Source: Streptomyces sp. NBC_00683
GTDB taxonomy: Bacteria; Actinomycetota; Actinomycetes; Streptomycetales; Streptomycetaceae
Reading direction: 5' to 3'
Assembly (NCBI RefSeq): GCF_036226745.1
Contig: NZ_CP109013.1
Location: forward strand, 3,224,001 to 3,288,000
DNA length: 64,000 nt
Shown: positions 32,505 to 41,369 of the stretch, in pieces
How positions within the stretch are numbered: position 1 is the stretch's first letter
Layout of the letters: each line of letters opens with the position of its first letter
The notes under the pieces: model-generated
Told to the model about the DNA's origin: nothing
Seen by the model: the letters and a program-made list of their open reading frames with translations, nothing else
The model's database searches: none
Translations under genes and position numbers: made by a program

Positions 32505-33464
32505 TCAGCCGGCTGTCGGTACCCGTACCGGAAGGGTCACCAGCGCCTCCCGGAGCGCCGCGGCGAACTCCTCGAACTCCTCGTGCCGCGCCGTCCCCGT
32601 GCGGATCGCCAGGGCGATCCGCCGCGAGGGGGCCGGATCCGCGAAGTACCCGGTGGCCAGCGCCTCGTTGCGCCCGGTCTCCACCGTCACCGCCGTCCGG
32701 GGCAGCAGCGTCACCCCGAGACCGCCCGCGACGAGCTGCACCAGCGTGGAGAGCCCCGCGGCGGTCGTCGTCACCGGCGCCCCGTCGGTGCGCCCCGCCT
32801 CACGGCAGATGTCGAGCGCCTGGTCGCGCAGGCAGTGCCCCTCGTCGAGCAGCAGCAGCGGCAGGTCGCGCAGTGCCTCCCGCGGAATGTCGGTGCGCCC
32901 GCCCAGCCGGTGCTCCTGCTCCATGACGAGGACGAAGTCCTCGTCGAACAGCGGCAGTTCGGTGACACCGGGCATGCCGAGCGGGACGGCGAGCAGCAGC
33001 AGGTCCAGCCGCCCCGCCGCCAGCCCCTCCAGCAGCGAGGAGGTCTGCTCCTCGTGCACCTGGAGGTCCAGCTCGGGGTAGCGCTCATGGACCAGCCGCA
33101 GCACCGCGGGCAGCAGGTACGGCGCCACGGTCGGGATCACACCGAGCCTGAGCACCCCGGTGAACGGCGCCCGCACCGCCTCCGCCTCCTCCATCAGCTC
33201 GCCCACGGCCTCCAGCACCGCGTCGGCCCGCACCGCGAGCCGCTCCCCGGCGGGCGAGAGCAGCACCTTGCGCGTCGTACGCTCGATGAGCTGGACACCC
33301 AGTGCCACCTCCAGCGCCGATACGGCTCCGGAGAGTGCGGGCTGACTCATCCCGATTGCTGCCGCCGCGTCCCGGAAGTGCAGATGCTCCGCGACGGCCG
33401 CGAAGGCGCGCAGCTGCGAGAGACTGGGCTGCTTGGCCCTAATACCCTGATTTACGTACGCCAC
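32505..33464 (-). CDS. oxyR: Hydrogen peroxide-sensing LysR regulator OxyR
   Basis: The 319-aa protein has the LysR helix-turn-helix (residues about 12-72; LSQLRAFAAVAEHLHFRDAAAAIGMSQPALSGAVSALE) and a sensor domain. That domain carries the two OxyR redox cysteines, C211 and C220, in DEGHCLRDQALDIC, which form a disulfide under peroxide. It activates the divergent ahpC-ahpD. GTG at 33464 is chosen because GGAGG lies 8 nt upstream. That ribosome site overlaps the proposed OxyR operator. Confidence 0.96.
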   Translation of the reverse strand: MAYVNQGIRAKQPSLSQLRAFAAVAEHLHFRDAAAAIGMSQPALSGAVSALEVALGVQLIERTTRKVLLSPAGERLAVRADAVLEAVGELMEEAEAVRAPFTGVLRLGVIPTVAPYLLPAVLRLVHERYPELDLQVHEEQTSSLLEGLAAGRLDLLLLAVPLGMPGVTELPLFDEDFVLVMEQEHRLGGRTDIPREALRDLPLLLLDEGHCLRDQALDICREAGRTDGAPVTTTAAGLSTLVQLVAGGLGVTLLPRTAVTVETGRNEALATGYFADPAPSRRIALAIRTGTARHEEFEEFAAALREALVTLPVRVPTAG

Positions 33465-33466
33465 TG

Positions 33467-33503
33467 ATAGGTACCTCCGATCATCACGACCGAGTGTAGC
33501 TAT
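33467..33503. promoter_or_regulatory. Probable OxyR operator
   Basis: ATAG (33467), CGAT (33478), ACCG (33489) and CTAT (33500) occur at exact 11-bp spacing. This matches the outer boxes of the OxyR pattern ATAG-N7-CTAT-N7-ATAG-N7-CTAT and, partly, the inner ones. It lies between oxyR and ahpC. Confidence 0.55.
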
Positions 33504-33596
33504 TTCCGCGATCAATGCACTCTGTGCCAAGGTGGAGATCGTCCAACCCCCAGGAACACCCCCAAAAAGGGAATTCCTATGCTTCAAGGAGTGCGC

Positions 33597-34151
33597 GTGC
33601 TCACTGTCGGTGACAAGTTCCCCCAGTTCGACCTGACCGCTTGCGTGTCGTTGGAGACCGGCAAGGAGTTCGAGCAGATCAACCACAAGACCTACGAGGG
33701 TCAGTGGAAGATCGTCTTTGCGTGGCCGAAGGACTTCACCTTCGTGTGCCCCACCGAGATCGCCGCCTTCGGCAAGCTGAACGAGGAGTTCGCCGACCGC
33801 GACGCCCAGATCCTCGGCTTCTCCGGTGACTCCGAGTTCGTGCACCACGCCTGGCGCAAGGACCACCCGGACCTGACCGACCTGCCCTTCCCGATGCTGG
33901 CCGACTCGAAGCACGAGCTCATGCGTGACCTCGGCATCGAGGGCGAGGACGGCTTCGCCCAGCGCGCCGTCTTCATCGTCGACCAGAACAACGAGATCCA
34001 GTTCACGATGGTGACCGCCGGTTCCGTGGGCCGTAACCCCAAGGAGGTCCTGCGGGTCCTCGACGCCCTGCAGACCGACGAGCTCTGCCCCTGCAACTGG
34101 ACCAAGGGCGAGAACACCCTCGACCCGGTCGCGCTCCTCTCGGGCGAGTGA
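33597..34151 (+). CDS. ahpC: Alkyl hydroperoxide reductase, peroxiredoxin AhpC
   Basis: The 184-aa 2-Cys peroxiredoxin reduces peroxides. The peroxidatic cysteine is C51 (FTFVCPTE); resolving cysteine candidates are C164 and C166 (DELCPCNW). GTG at 33597 is chosen because AAGGAG lies 5 nt before it and the protein then begins VLTVGDKFPQFDL as in related proteins. An ATG at 33579 with GGGAA upstream would add six residues. It is recycled by AhpD, encoded 12 bp downstream. Confidence 0.95.
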   Translation: MLTVGDKFPQFDLTACVSLETGKEFEQINHKTYEGQWKIVFAWPKDFTFVCPTEIAAFGKLNEEFADRDAQILGFSGDSEFVHHAWRKDHPDLTDLPFPMLADSKHELMRDLGIEGEDGFAQRAVFIVDQNNEIQFTMVTAGSVGRNPKEVLRVLDALQTDELCPCNWTKGENTLDPVALLSGE

Positions 34152-34163
34152 GCTGATACCCCC

Positions 34164-34697
34164 ATGGCACTCGACGAACTGAAGTCCGCGATTCCGGACT
34201 TCGCCAAGGACCTGAAGCTGAACCTCGGCTCGGTCATCGGGAACAGTGAGCTCCCCCAGCAGCAGCTCTGGGGCACCGTCCTCGCCTGCGCGATCGCCTC
34301 GCGCTCGCCGAAGGTGCTGCGTGAGCTCGAGCCGGAGGCGAAGGCCAACCTCTCCGCCGAGGCGTACACCGCGGCGAAGTCGGCTGCGGCCATCATGGCG
34401 ATGAACAACGTCTTCTACCGCACCCGGCACCTGCTGTCGGACCCCGAGTACGGGAACCTCCGTGCGGGCCTGCGGATGAACGTCATCGGCAAGCCGGGCG
34501 TGGAGAAGGTCGACTTCGAACTGTGGTCGCTCGCCGTCTCCGCGATCAACGGCTGCGGCCAGTGCCTGGACTCCCACGAGCAGGTGCTGCGCAAGGCCGG
34601 CGTGGACCGTGAGACCATTCAGGAAGCCGTAAAGATCGCTTCGGTGATCCAGGCTGTCGGCGTGACCCTCGAGGCCGAGGCCGTGCTCGCCGAGTAA
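34164..34697 (+). CDS. ahpD: Alkyl hydroperoxidase AhpD
   Basis: The 177-aa thiol reductase links AhpC to lipoyl-dependent reduction. The active site C131-G-Q-C134 with H138 ([11 protein letters not shown]) is intact, and AMNNVFYR holds another conserved segment. It is cotranscribed with ahpC and followed by a strong terminator. Confidence 0.96.
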   Translation: MALDELKSAIPDFAKDLKLNLGSVIGNSELPQQQLWGTVLACAIASRSPKVLRELEPEAKANLSAEAYTAAKSAAAIMAMNNVFYRTRHLLSDPEYGNLRAGLRMNVIGKPGVEKVDFELWSLAVSAINGCGQCLDSHEQVLRKAGVDRETIQEAVKIASVIQAVGVTLEAEAVLAE

Positions 34698-34718
34698 CAC
34701 CCGCAGTACCCATGTACG

Positions 34719-34760
34719 AGAAGGGCCCCGAGGACGACCGACCGTCCCCGGGGCCCTTCT
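34719..34760. terminator. Terminator after ahpD
   Basis: Eighteen-bp arms (34719-34736 and 34743-34760) pair with one mismatch, with a 6-nt loop, between convergent ahpD and the AI-2E transporter gene. Confidence 0.9.
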
Positions 34761-34776
34761 TATGCGTCTGTGCGCG

Positions 34777-36174
34777 CTACTGCTTCCCGGGCTCGTCCTG
34801 CGTGCCCGTCCCGTCGTCGTCGGCGGGCACCTCGCGGGCCTGCCGCGCCCCGGGAGCCTCCGTCGGCGCCACCCCGATCGCCGTCGCGCCGTGTGGCTGC
34901 GGCGAGTGGCGCAGGGAGTCCTCCCGCCCGTACGCCCGCAGATAGCCGACCACCGTATTGGTCACGGCGACCAGCGGTACGGCGACGACCGCGCCGCCGA
35001 TGCCGGCGATCATGCCGCCCGCCGCGACCGAGAGGACGACCGCCAGCGGGTGGACGCGCACCGCGCGGCCGAGGATGAACGGCTGCAGGATGTGGCCCTC
35101 GATCTGCTGCACGGCCAGCACCACGATCAGCACCATCAGCGCGGTGAACACGCCCTGGGTGACGAGTGCGACGACCACGGCGAGCGCCCCGGAGATCACG
35201 GCGCCGACCAGCGGGATGAAGGCGAAGAGGAAGATGAAGACGGCCAGCGGCACCGCCATCGGCACATCGAGGAAGTAGATCCCGAGTCCGATGAAGATCG
35301 CGTCGATCAGGGCGACGATCACCGTGCCCCGCACATAGGCGGTCAGCGTCCGCCAGGCACGCGGTCCGGCGCCGGCGACGCCCGGCCGGGCCTGGGCGGG
35401 TACCAGCTTGAGCACCCACTGCCAGATGCGCTTCCCGTCGTACAGCAGGAAGAGCGTCGAGAACATCGCCAGCAGTATCCCGGTGAGGACCTCCACCATC
35501 ACGGTGACGCCCTGCAGTCCGGCCGAGGTGATCTCCTCGGTGTTGGTGCCGACGGTGTCGCTGAGGTTCTTCGCGATGTCGTTGATCTGCGACTCGGTGA
35601 CATGGAACGGGCTGTCCAGGAGCCAGCGCTTCAGCTCGTCGATGCCGTCGCGCACCCTGTCGGACAGCGTGTCGAGGTTGTCCATCACCTGCCACACGAC
35701 GAACCAGCCGACCAGGCCCATGACGACGAAGCCCAGCACGGCGGTGACGGCGGTGGCGAGACCGCGCGGCAGTCCGAGCCGTTTCAGCCGTACGACGGTC
35801 GGCTGGAGCATGGCGGTCACGAGCAGTGCGGCGACGAAGGCCAGGACGACCAGCTGGACGGCGCTGATGATCCGCATCAGCACCCAGAGCGTGCCCGCGA
35901 GCACCAGCAGCCGCCAGCCGGCCTCGGCCGCGACGCGCATCCCCCAGGGGATCGCCGCCACCGGATCGGGCCTGGCGGCCACGGAGGGGGCGTACGCGGG
36001 CGGGCGCGGCACCTGCTCGGCGGCGGCCGCATTGGCGGCGGCAACGGTGGAGAGGGTCGAGGAGGACAGGGAGTCGGCCCGGCGTTCGTCCTCGGCGCGC
36101 CGTTCTTCCAGGCGCGCCCCGATCTGCGTCAGTTCGGCGCCCAGACGCCCGAGCCACCCCGGAAGTTTTGACAT
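34777..36174 (-). CDS. AI-2E family transporter
   Basis: The 465-aa membrane protein has a charged N-terminal tail and seven or eight hydrophobic segments. The family's central signature is present: GILLAMFSTLFLLYDGKR, then the FIPLVGAVISGALA and QQIEGHILQPFILGRAVRVHPL segments. Despite the name, many members are exporters or ion antiporters, so cargo is unknown. The ATG at 36174 has GGGAAAG 4 nt upstream. The tail after residue 425 is polar. Confidence 0.9.
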   Translation of the reverse strand: MSKLPGWLGRLGAELTQIGARLEERRAEDERRADSLSSSTLSTVAAANAAAAEQVPRPPAYAPSVAARPDPVAAIPWGMRVAAEAGWRLLVLAGTLWVLMRIISAVQLVVLAFVAALLVTAMLQPTVVRLKRLGLPRGLATAVTAVLGFVVMGLVGWFVVWQVMDNLDTLSDRVRDGIDELKRWLLDSPFHVTESQINDIAKNLSDTVGTNTEEITSAGLQGVTVMVEVLTGILLAMFSTLFLLYDGKRIWQWVLKLVPAQARPGVAGAGPRAWRTLTAYVRGTVIVALIDAIFIGLGIYFLDVPMAVPLAVFIFLFAFIPLVGAVISGALAVVVALVTQGVFTALMVLIVVLAVQQIEGHILQPFILGRAVRVHPLAVVLSVAAGGMIAGIGGAVVAVPLVAVTNTVVGYLRAYGREDSLRHSPQPHGATAIGVAPTEAPGARQAREVPADDDGTGTQDEPGKQ

Positions 36175-36240
36175 GAACTTTCCCTTTCCCCCGCTTGCTC
36201 CCATCACTCCCCCGGAGCTGTTCGGATCGACCGTACACGC

Positions 36241-36277
36241 GTGAAGCCCCGCACCGTATGACGGTGCGGGGCTTCAC
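36241..36277. terminator. Terminator of the transglycosylase gene
   Basis: A perfect 17-bp stem (36241-36257 with 36261-36277) and a 3-nt loop lie 31 bp past the stop of the minus-strand SLT gene. Confidence 0.93.
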
Positions 36278-36307
36278 GAGGTTGAGAGCGGAACCTCGCG
36301 GGGGTTC

Positions 36308-37009
36308 CTAGTACCAGTGGTTGGCCTGCCAGAACGACCAGGCCGCACACGGGCTGCCGTAGCGGTCGCTGTTCATGTAGCTGAGGCCCCACTTGATCTG
36401 GGTGGCCGGGTTGGTCTGCCAGTCGGCGCCCGCGGACGCCATCTTGGAACCGGGCAGCGCCTGCATGATGCCGTAGGCACCCGAGGACGGGTTCGACGCC
36501 CTGTAGTTCCAGCCCGACTCGCGCTCCACGATGTTGCTGAAGCACTGGAACTGGTCGGCCGGCATCATCTGGCGGGCCATCGCCTGGACTTCGGCCACGC
36601 TGTAGGAGCCCTGAGCCGAGAACGACGAGGCGTCGCGGACGTCGGAGCGGCTCGCGCGATCGGCTTCCGCCTTCGCCTCGCGCTCCTCCTCCAGCTTGTC
36701 CTCGGCCGCCTGCTTCTTCGACTTGGCGTCCTTGGCGGCCTGGATGCGGGCCGTTTCTTCAGCAGACTTCTTCGCCGCCGCGTCGGCAGCGGAGGCCTGT
36801 GCATCGGCCTGCTGCGTCAACGAAGCGGTCTGAACCTGGGCCTGCTGGCCCGCGGGAATGTCTGCGAGCAGCGTGGTGTCGGCTGCGGCAGCCTCGAAGT
36901 TGTCGTCAGCAGCGGGAGTGCTGCCCGACGCAACGCCGACGACGGCGCCTACGGTGGTGACCGCGGTGGCAGATGCCACTGCGAACCCCCGGACCGAGAT
37001 CCGGCTCAC
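36308..37009 (-). CDS. Secreted lytic transglycosylase (SLT domain)
   Basis: The 233-aa protein has a signal peptide (about residues 1-30) and a Gln/Ala/Lys/Glu-rich coiled-coil spacer (about 60-120). The C-terminal SLT lysozyme-like domain (about 137-233) has IVERESGWN with the probable catalytic E164, then SSGAYGIMQALPGSKM. It would cut peptidoglycan glycan strands. GTG 37009 is chosen for GGAAGGA 6 nt upstream. The long leader carries a compact hairpin just before the ribosome site. Confidence 0.9.
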   Translation of the reverse strand: MSRISVRGFAVASATAVTTVGAVVGVASGSTPAADDNFEAAAADTTLLADIPAGQQAQVQTASLTQQADAQASAADAAAKKSAEETARIQAAKDAKSKKQAAEDKLEEEREAKAEADRASRSDVRDASSFSAQGSYSVAEVQAMARQMMPADQFQCFSNIVERESGWNYRASNPSSGAYGIMQALPGSKMASAGADWQTNPATQIKWGLSYMNSDRYGSPCAAWSFWQANHWY

Positions 37010-37398
37010 ATGGTGTCCTTCCAGCATCGCCCGCTTAGGTGACCTCGCGGGCGCAATCGTGCCCTTGACGCTGGCCTCCCTACTGCTTGGGTCACGGGAG
37101 GCACGGGCCCGGTGGGCAACTTCCTTGCGGAAGTGCCGCGTGGTGCTCGCGGGCGGCATACGGACGGCGATTGTTGAGTTGTGTGGTGCGTGGCGCCTCT
37201 GGAGGTGCCCAAGTGCCGTATGCGGGGCCTGACGGAAGCAAGACTCTGCCGGACGGACACGGGGCGTTGCAATTCTGTGTTGCGTGTTAAAGGTCACACC
37301 CCGTTTGGAGCAAGTGTTTTACGGAAATGACGGCGCAACACGATGCCGCCCGGCTAAGCTCCTTGGCTCGCCGGGCGGCATCTTTGGGACTTCCGGTG
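37010..37398. other. Leader and intergenic region upstream of the transglycosylase
   Basis: These 389 bp hold no gene. On the minus strand, a hairpin with 7-bp arms (37028-37034 and 37047-37053) and an inner AGGT/ACCT pairing lies 15-20 nt before the transglycosylase ribosome site. The right end holds the PIN-PhoH gene terminator. I looked for a c-di-AMP riboswitch here and did not find its conserved blocks. Confidence 0.5.
37342..37382 (-). terminator. Terminator of the PIN-PhoH gene
   Basis: A perfect 13-bp stem (37342-37354 with 37370-37382) and a 15-nt loop lie 17 bp past the minus-strand stop. Confidence 0.88.
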
Positions 37399-38718
37399 TC
37401 AGATCCGGCCTTCCTCCAGCATTTCGGTCACCAGCGCGGCGATCTGCGAGCGCTCGGAGCGGGTGAGCGTGACGTGCGCGAAGAGCGGATGTCCCTTCAG
37501 TTTCTCGACCACGGCGACGACTCCGTCGTACCGGCCGACCCTGAGGTTGTCCCGCTGGGCCACGTCATGGGTGAGCACGACGCGGGAATTCGTCCCGATC
37601 CGGGACAACACGGTCAGCAGGACATTCCGTTCGAGTGACTGCGCCTCGTCCACGATCACGAACGCGTCGTGGAGCGAACGGCCCCGGATGTGGGTGAGCG
37701 GCAGGATCTCCAGCATCCCGCGCCCCAGCACCTCTTCGATGACCTCGCGCCCGGCGACCGCCGACAGCGTGTCGAAGACGGCCTGCGCCCAGGGGCTCAT
37801 CTTCTCGGACTCGCTGCCGGGGAGATAGCCGAGCTCCTGCCCGCCGACCGCGTACAACGGCCGGAAGACCATCACCTTCTGGTGCTGCCTGCGCTCCAGC
37901 ACGGCCTCCAGGCCCGCACAGAGCGCCAGTGCCGACTTGCCGGTGCCCGCCCTGCCTCCCATCGAGACGATGCCGACGTCCGGGTCGAGGAGCAGATCGA
38001 GCGCGATGCGCTGCTCGGCGCTGCGGCCGTGGATCCCGAAGGCCTCCCGGTCGCCGCGCACGAGGCGCACATTGCCCTCGGCGGTGACCCTGCCGAGGGC
38101 CTTGCCGCGCTCGGACTGGAGGACGAGTCCCGTATGTACGGGGAAGTCGGCCGCCTCGGGGACGTAGAGCGTCTCCTCGGTGAACAGCAGATCGACCTGT
38201 TCGGCGGAGAGCGACAGCTCGGACATCCCTGTCCAGCCGGAGTCGGTGATGGCGAGTTCGGCGCGGTACTCCTCGGCGAGGAGGCCGACCGATGACGCCT
38301 TGATCCTGAGCGGCAGGTCCTTGGAGACGACGGTGACGTCGTACCCCTCGGCCTGCAGATTGCGCGCTACCGCGAGAATCCGTGAGTCGTTGTCCCCCAA
38401 CCTGTAGCCGGCGGGCAGTACACCGGGGTCGGAATGGTTGAGTTCGACGCGGAGCGTCCCGCCCAGATCCCCGAGGGGGATCGGGGCATCCAGCCGGCCG
38501 TACCGGACGCGGAAGTCGTCCAGCAGGCGCAGGGCCTGCCGGGCGAAGTACCCGAGTTCGGGGTGGTGCCGTTTGGCCTCCAGCTCCGTGACCACGACGA
38601 TCGGCAGCACTACTTCGTGCTCGTCGAAGCGGGCCATGGCGTTGGGGTCGGCCAGCAGGACGCTGGTGTCGAGAACATAGGTGCGCCTGTCGGGCATGCG
38701 GCGCTTAGTGCTGGTCAC
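37399..38718 (-). CDS. PIN-PhoH fusion protein (toxin-type RNase plus ATPase/helicase)
   Basis: The 439-aa protein joins an N-terminal PIN nuclease domain (about residues 12-150; [12 protein letters not shown] and DNDSRIL carry acidic catalytic residues) to a PhoH P-loop domain (about 215-435). The latter has [13 protein letters not shown] (Walker A), DEAQSLER (Walker B region) and GRYDGV. Such PhoH2-like proteins unwind and cut RNA. The GTG at 38718 is favoured from remembered homologues; an ATG at 38697 would start at [10 protein letters not shown]. The start is the least certain part. Confidence 0.9.
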   Translation of the reverse strand: MTSTKRRMPDRRTYVLDTSVLLADPNAMARFDEHEVVLPIVVVTELEAKRHHPELGYFARQALRLLDDFRVRYGRLDAPIPLGDLGGTLRVELNHSDPGVLPAGYRLGDNDSRILAVARNLQAEGYDVTVVSKDLPLRIKASSVGLLAEEYRAELAITDSGWTGMSELSLSAEQVDLLFTEETLYVPEAADFPVHTGLVLQSERGKALGRVTAEGNVRLVRGDREAFGIHGRSAEQRIALDLLLDPDVGIVSMGGRAGTGKSALALCAGLEAVLERRQHQKVMVFRPLYAVGGQELGYLPGSESEKMSPWAQAVFDTLSAVAGREVIEEVLGRGMLEILPLTHIRGRSLHDAFVIVDEAQSLERNVLLTVLSRIGTNSRVVLTHDVAQRDNLRVGRYDGVVAVVEKLKGHPLFAHVTLTRSERSQIAALVTEMLEEGRI

Positions 38719-39076
38719 CACGGAAGGACGTACCCCCTCGGACGAGGTCGGGGAGTGCGACGGACGTCGCGGAACTTCCCAAAGGGAGAGGACGGACCGG
38801 GTTCGGACCCCTTGCGCGGGCCGAACACCGGCCCTCCGCGTCGGCCGCACGATGTGCGGTCCTTCGTGTGCAAAGGGCCTCCCGGGCGAGCGGACTGGGC
38901 TCCGCTCACTTGGCTGCGACATCCGCCTGGTTGTGACTGGATATCGACCTGACAGGGGTATTCCCTCGAACACGCGAAGCCATGCGCGTGGGGTGGACCA
39001 GCACTTCGGCCCGGGTTCCACGGGGGCCGCCCGTGGTTGTCGTGCCGTCAGTCGCCGGACGGGCCCGACCCGTCCG
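38719..39076. other. Intergenic region, no gene seen
   Basis: These 358 bp lie between PIN-PhoH and the isoprenyl transferase, both on the minus strand. A short hairpin at 39018-39036 (CCACGGG-N5-CCCGTGG) is probably the isoprenyl transferase terminator. The rest shows no convincing frame. Confidence 0.5.
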
Positions 39077-39838
39077 TCAGGCGCCGTAGCGGCGGTGGCG
39101 GGCCGCGTAGTCGCGCAGGGCGCGGAGGAAGTCGACCTTGCGGAAGGCCGGCCAGAACACCTCGCAGAAGTAGTACTCCGAATGGGCACTCTGCCAGAGC
39201 ATGAAGCCGGACAGCCGCTGCTCGCCACTGGTCCGGATCACCAGGTCCGGGTCGGGCTGTCCGCGGGTGTAGAGGTGCTCGGAGATGAGGTCCGTGGAGA
39301 CGACCTCCGCGAGCTCCTCGAAGGTCGTGCCCTTGGCGGAGTGGTCCAGCAGCAGGGACCGCACCGCGTCCGCGATCTCCTGGCGCCCGCCGTAGCCGAC
39401 GGCGACATTGACGATTATTCCGTCGATACCGGCCGTGGCCTCCTCCGCCTCCTTCAGGACGGTCTGGGTCCGCGCCGGCAGCAGGTCGAGCGTGCCGACG
39501 TGGTGGACACGCCACCGCCCGTCGGCCGCCAGGTTGCGCACGGTGTTCTCGATGATGCCGAGCAGCGGGATGAGCTCCGCCTCGGGCCGGTCGAAGTTGT
39601 CCGTGGAGAGCAGCCAGAGGGTGACGACCTCGACCTCGGTCTCGCTGCACCAGCCGAGCAGCTCGGAGATCTTGTCCGCGCCCGCCTGGTGTCCCTGCAC
39701 GGCCGAACCGCCCGAGGCCTTCGCCCAGCGCCGGTTTCCGTCGAGGATGACTCCGATGTGCTTGGGCACCTGCGCGTGATCCAGGCGGCCTTCCACCCGG
39801 CGTGCGTAGAGCCCGTACACCAGGTCGCGCAAGTTCAC
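39077..39838 (-). CDS. Isoprenyl transferase (cis-prenyltransferase, UppS-like)
   Basis: The 253-aa enzyme adds isopentenyl units in cis to an allylic diphosphate. [14 protein letters not shown] holds the catalytic Asp; GxxxV(T)[23 protein letters not shown] and [20 protein letters not shown] are family motifs. Streptomyces usually encode more than one such enzyme, so this may be the short-chain (Z-farnesyl) or undecaprenyl type. GTG 39838 has GAGAGG 9 nt upstream; an in-frame GTG at 39847 touches that site. Confidence 0.92.
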   Translation of the reverse strand: MNLRDLVYGLYARRVEGRLDHAQVPKHIGVILDGNRRWAKASGGSAVQGHQAGADKISELLGWCSETEVEVVTLWLLSTDNFDRPEAELIPLLGIIENTVRNLAADGRWRVHHVGTLDLLPARTQTVLKEAEEATAGIDGIIVNVAVGYGGRQEIADAVRSLLLDHSAKGTTFEELAEVVSTDLISEHLYTRGQPDPDLVIRTSGEQRLSGFMLWQSAHSEYYFCEVFWPAFRKVDFLRALRDYAARHRRYGA

Positions 39839-40045
39839 TGAGTTCACCCTCTCGGTTCCGTACGGGCCGCAGGCCCGTCCTCCCCGTCGCCGGGGGTCCG
39901 GGGCGGTCCCCGGGGGGAATCCCGCGCAGTCCGCACATCACACTCTCGCGCCGCGCATCGGCATTTCCCGAAGCCGCCACATTACTGCGCACGAGTGGTA
40001 AGGGCCCAACCCGGTCTGTCACAAGTCCGTGATAGGGAGAGAAAC

Positions 40046-41083
40046 GTGACTGATTCCCTCCCCCATATCGCCGCCGAGTCGCGCTACGACTCCATGGAGT
40101 ACCGCCGCACGGGCCGCAGCGGGCTCAAGCTCCCCGCCGTCTCGCTCGGCCTGTGGCACAACTTCGGCGACGACCGCAGCCTCGCCTCCCAGCGGGCCAT
40201 CCTCCGCCGCGCCTTCGACCTCGGCGTGACCCACTTCGATCTGGCCAACAACTACGGTCCGCCGCCCGGCTCCGCCGAGCTCAACTTCGGCAAGCTCTTC
40301 CGGCAGGACTTCGCCCCGTACCGGGACGAGCTGATCATCTCCACCAAGGCCGGTTACGAGATGCATCCGGGCCCGTACGGGGAGTGGGGGTCCCGCAAGT
40401 ACCTGCTGTCCTCGCTCGACGCCTCGCTGAAGCGGATGGGGCTCGACTACGTCGACATCTTCTACTCCCACCGCTTCGACCCCGACACGCCGCTCGAGGA
40501 GACGATGGGGGCGCTCGCCTCCGCCGTACGCCAGGGCAAGGCGCTGTACGCGGGTGTCTCCTCGTACAACGCCGCACAGACCGCCGAGGCGGCCCGGCTG
40601 CTGAGGGAGATGGGCGTGCCCGCCCTGATCCACCAGCCGTCCTACTCGATGGTCAACCGCTGGGTGGAGTCCGACGGGCTGCTCGAAACGCTGGAGACGG
40701 CCGGCATGGGCTGCATCTCCTTCGCGCCGCTCGCCCAGGGGCTGCTCACGGGCAAGTACCTCAAGGGCATCCCGGAGGGTTCGCGCGCCTCGCAGGGCAA
40801 GTCCCTGGACCCGGACCTTCTCTCCGACGAGATGGTGCGCCGGCTGCGCGGGCTGAACGACATCGCCGTGCGCCGCGGACAGTCCCTCGCCCAGCTGGCG
40901 CTGAACTGGGTGCTGCGGGACAGCCGCATGACGTCGGCCCTCATCGGTGCGTCGAGTGTGAGGCAGCTGGAGGAGAACGTGGCCGCGCTCGGCGCACCGG
41001 CGCTCTCCGAGGCCGAACTGAAGGAGATCGACACCTTCGCGGTGGACACCGCGAGCACCAACATCTGGGCCAACCGGGGCTGA
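40046..41083 (+). CDS. Aldo/keto reductase (MgrA/YghZ-like)
   Basis: The 345-aa NADPH-dependent reductase has the catalytic tetrad: Asp and Tyr in DLANNYGPPPG, Lys in ISTKAGY and His in YSHRFDPDTP. The GPPPGSAE insert and overall pattern match the L-glyceraldehyde-3-phosphate reductase group (E. coli YghZ), but substrate is inferred. The GTG start has GGGAGAG 5 nt upstream. Confidence 0.9.
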   Translation: MTDSLPHIAAESRYDSMEYRRTGRSGLKLPAVSLGLWHNFGDDRSLASQRAILRRAFDLGVTHFDLANNYGPPPGSAELNFGKLFRQDFAPYRDELIISTKAGYEMHPGPYGEWGSRKYLLSSLDASLKRMGLDYVDIFYSHRFDPDTPLEETMGALASAVRQGKALYAGVSSYNAAQTAEAARLLREMGVPALIHQPSYSMVNRWVESDGLLETLETAGMGCISFAPLAQGLLTGKYLKGIPEGSRASQGKSLDPDLLSDEMVRRLRGLNDIAVRRGQSLAQLALNWVLRDSRMTSALIGASSVRQLEENVAALGAPALSEAELKEIDTFAVDTASTNIWANRG

Positions 41084-41154
41084 GGAGCCGGTCCCGGACA
41101 CGGAGCCGGTACCGCTTCTGCACAGGAGCCACAGGGGTAACACAGCCCGGCCAC

Positions 41155-41246
41155 AAAAAAACGGGCCGGTCCGTGGGGGGGGTTACGGACCGGCCCGAGG
41201 GGGGGTTTCCACCATAACCCTTCGTAAGTGATGCTGCGTGCCACGC
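41155..41246 (-). ncRNA. Candidate small RNA with intrinsic terminator
   Basis: On the minus strand a TAATTAT -10-like box (41259-41253) is followed by about 90 nt. These end in a 13-bp perfect stem (41162-41174 with 41185-41197, loop AACCCCCCCC) and then seven U. A smaller GGGTT/AACCC hairpin precedes it. No minus-strand gene lies upstream within 1.2 kb, so the terminator needs a transcript of its own. No good -35 is seen. It might instead only insulate the plus-strand neighbours. Confidence 0.45.
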
Positions 41247-41369
41247 CACTCCATAATTACTCTCCGAGTTCGCCGGACTTCGCTGTGAGCACGGATTCCG
41301 GCACCCGAAAGCTCCGCGCCCCAGCCGTACAGGACCGGAACTGTCCTGTTGACGTCCTAGGTTCGGTCC

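Noticed and set aside
32505..34700. A single long minus-strand frame reading through oxyR into ahpC-ahpD
   Set aside because: Only the OxyR part is protein-like. A GTG with a good ribosome site at 33464 starts oxyR, and the rest lies antisense to ahpC-ahpD.
37010..37320. A c-di-AMP (ydaO-type) riboswitch before the SLT transglycosylase
   Set aside because: Such switches occur before Streptomyces cell-wall hydrolases, but I could not find the conserved blocks on the correct strand; only a short hairpin is present.
41155..41249. A tryptophan-containing leader peptide (frames starting near 41244-41249) for attenuation
   Set aside because: No gene follows on that strand, and the frames run through the terminator stem. 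A small RNA fits better.
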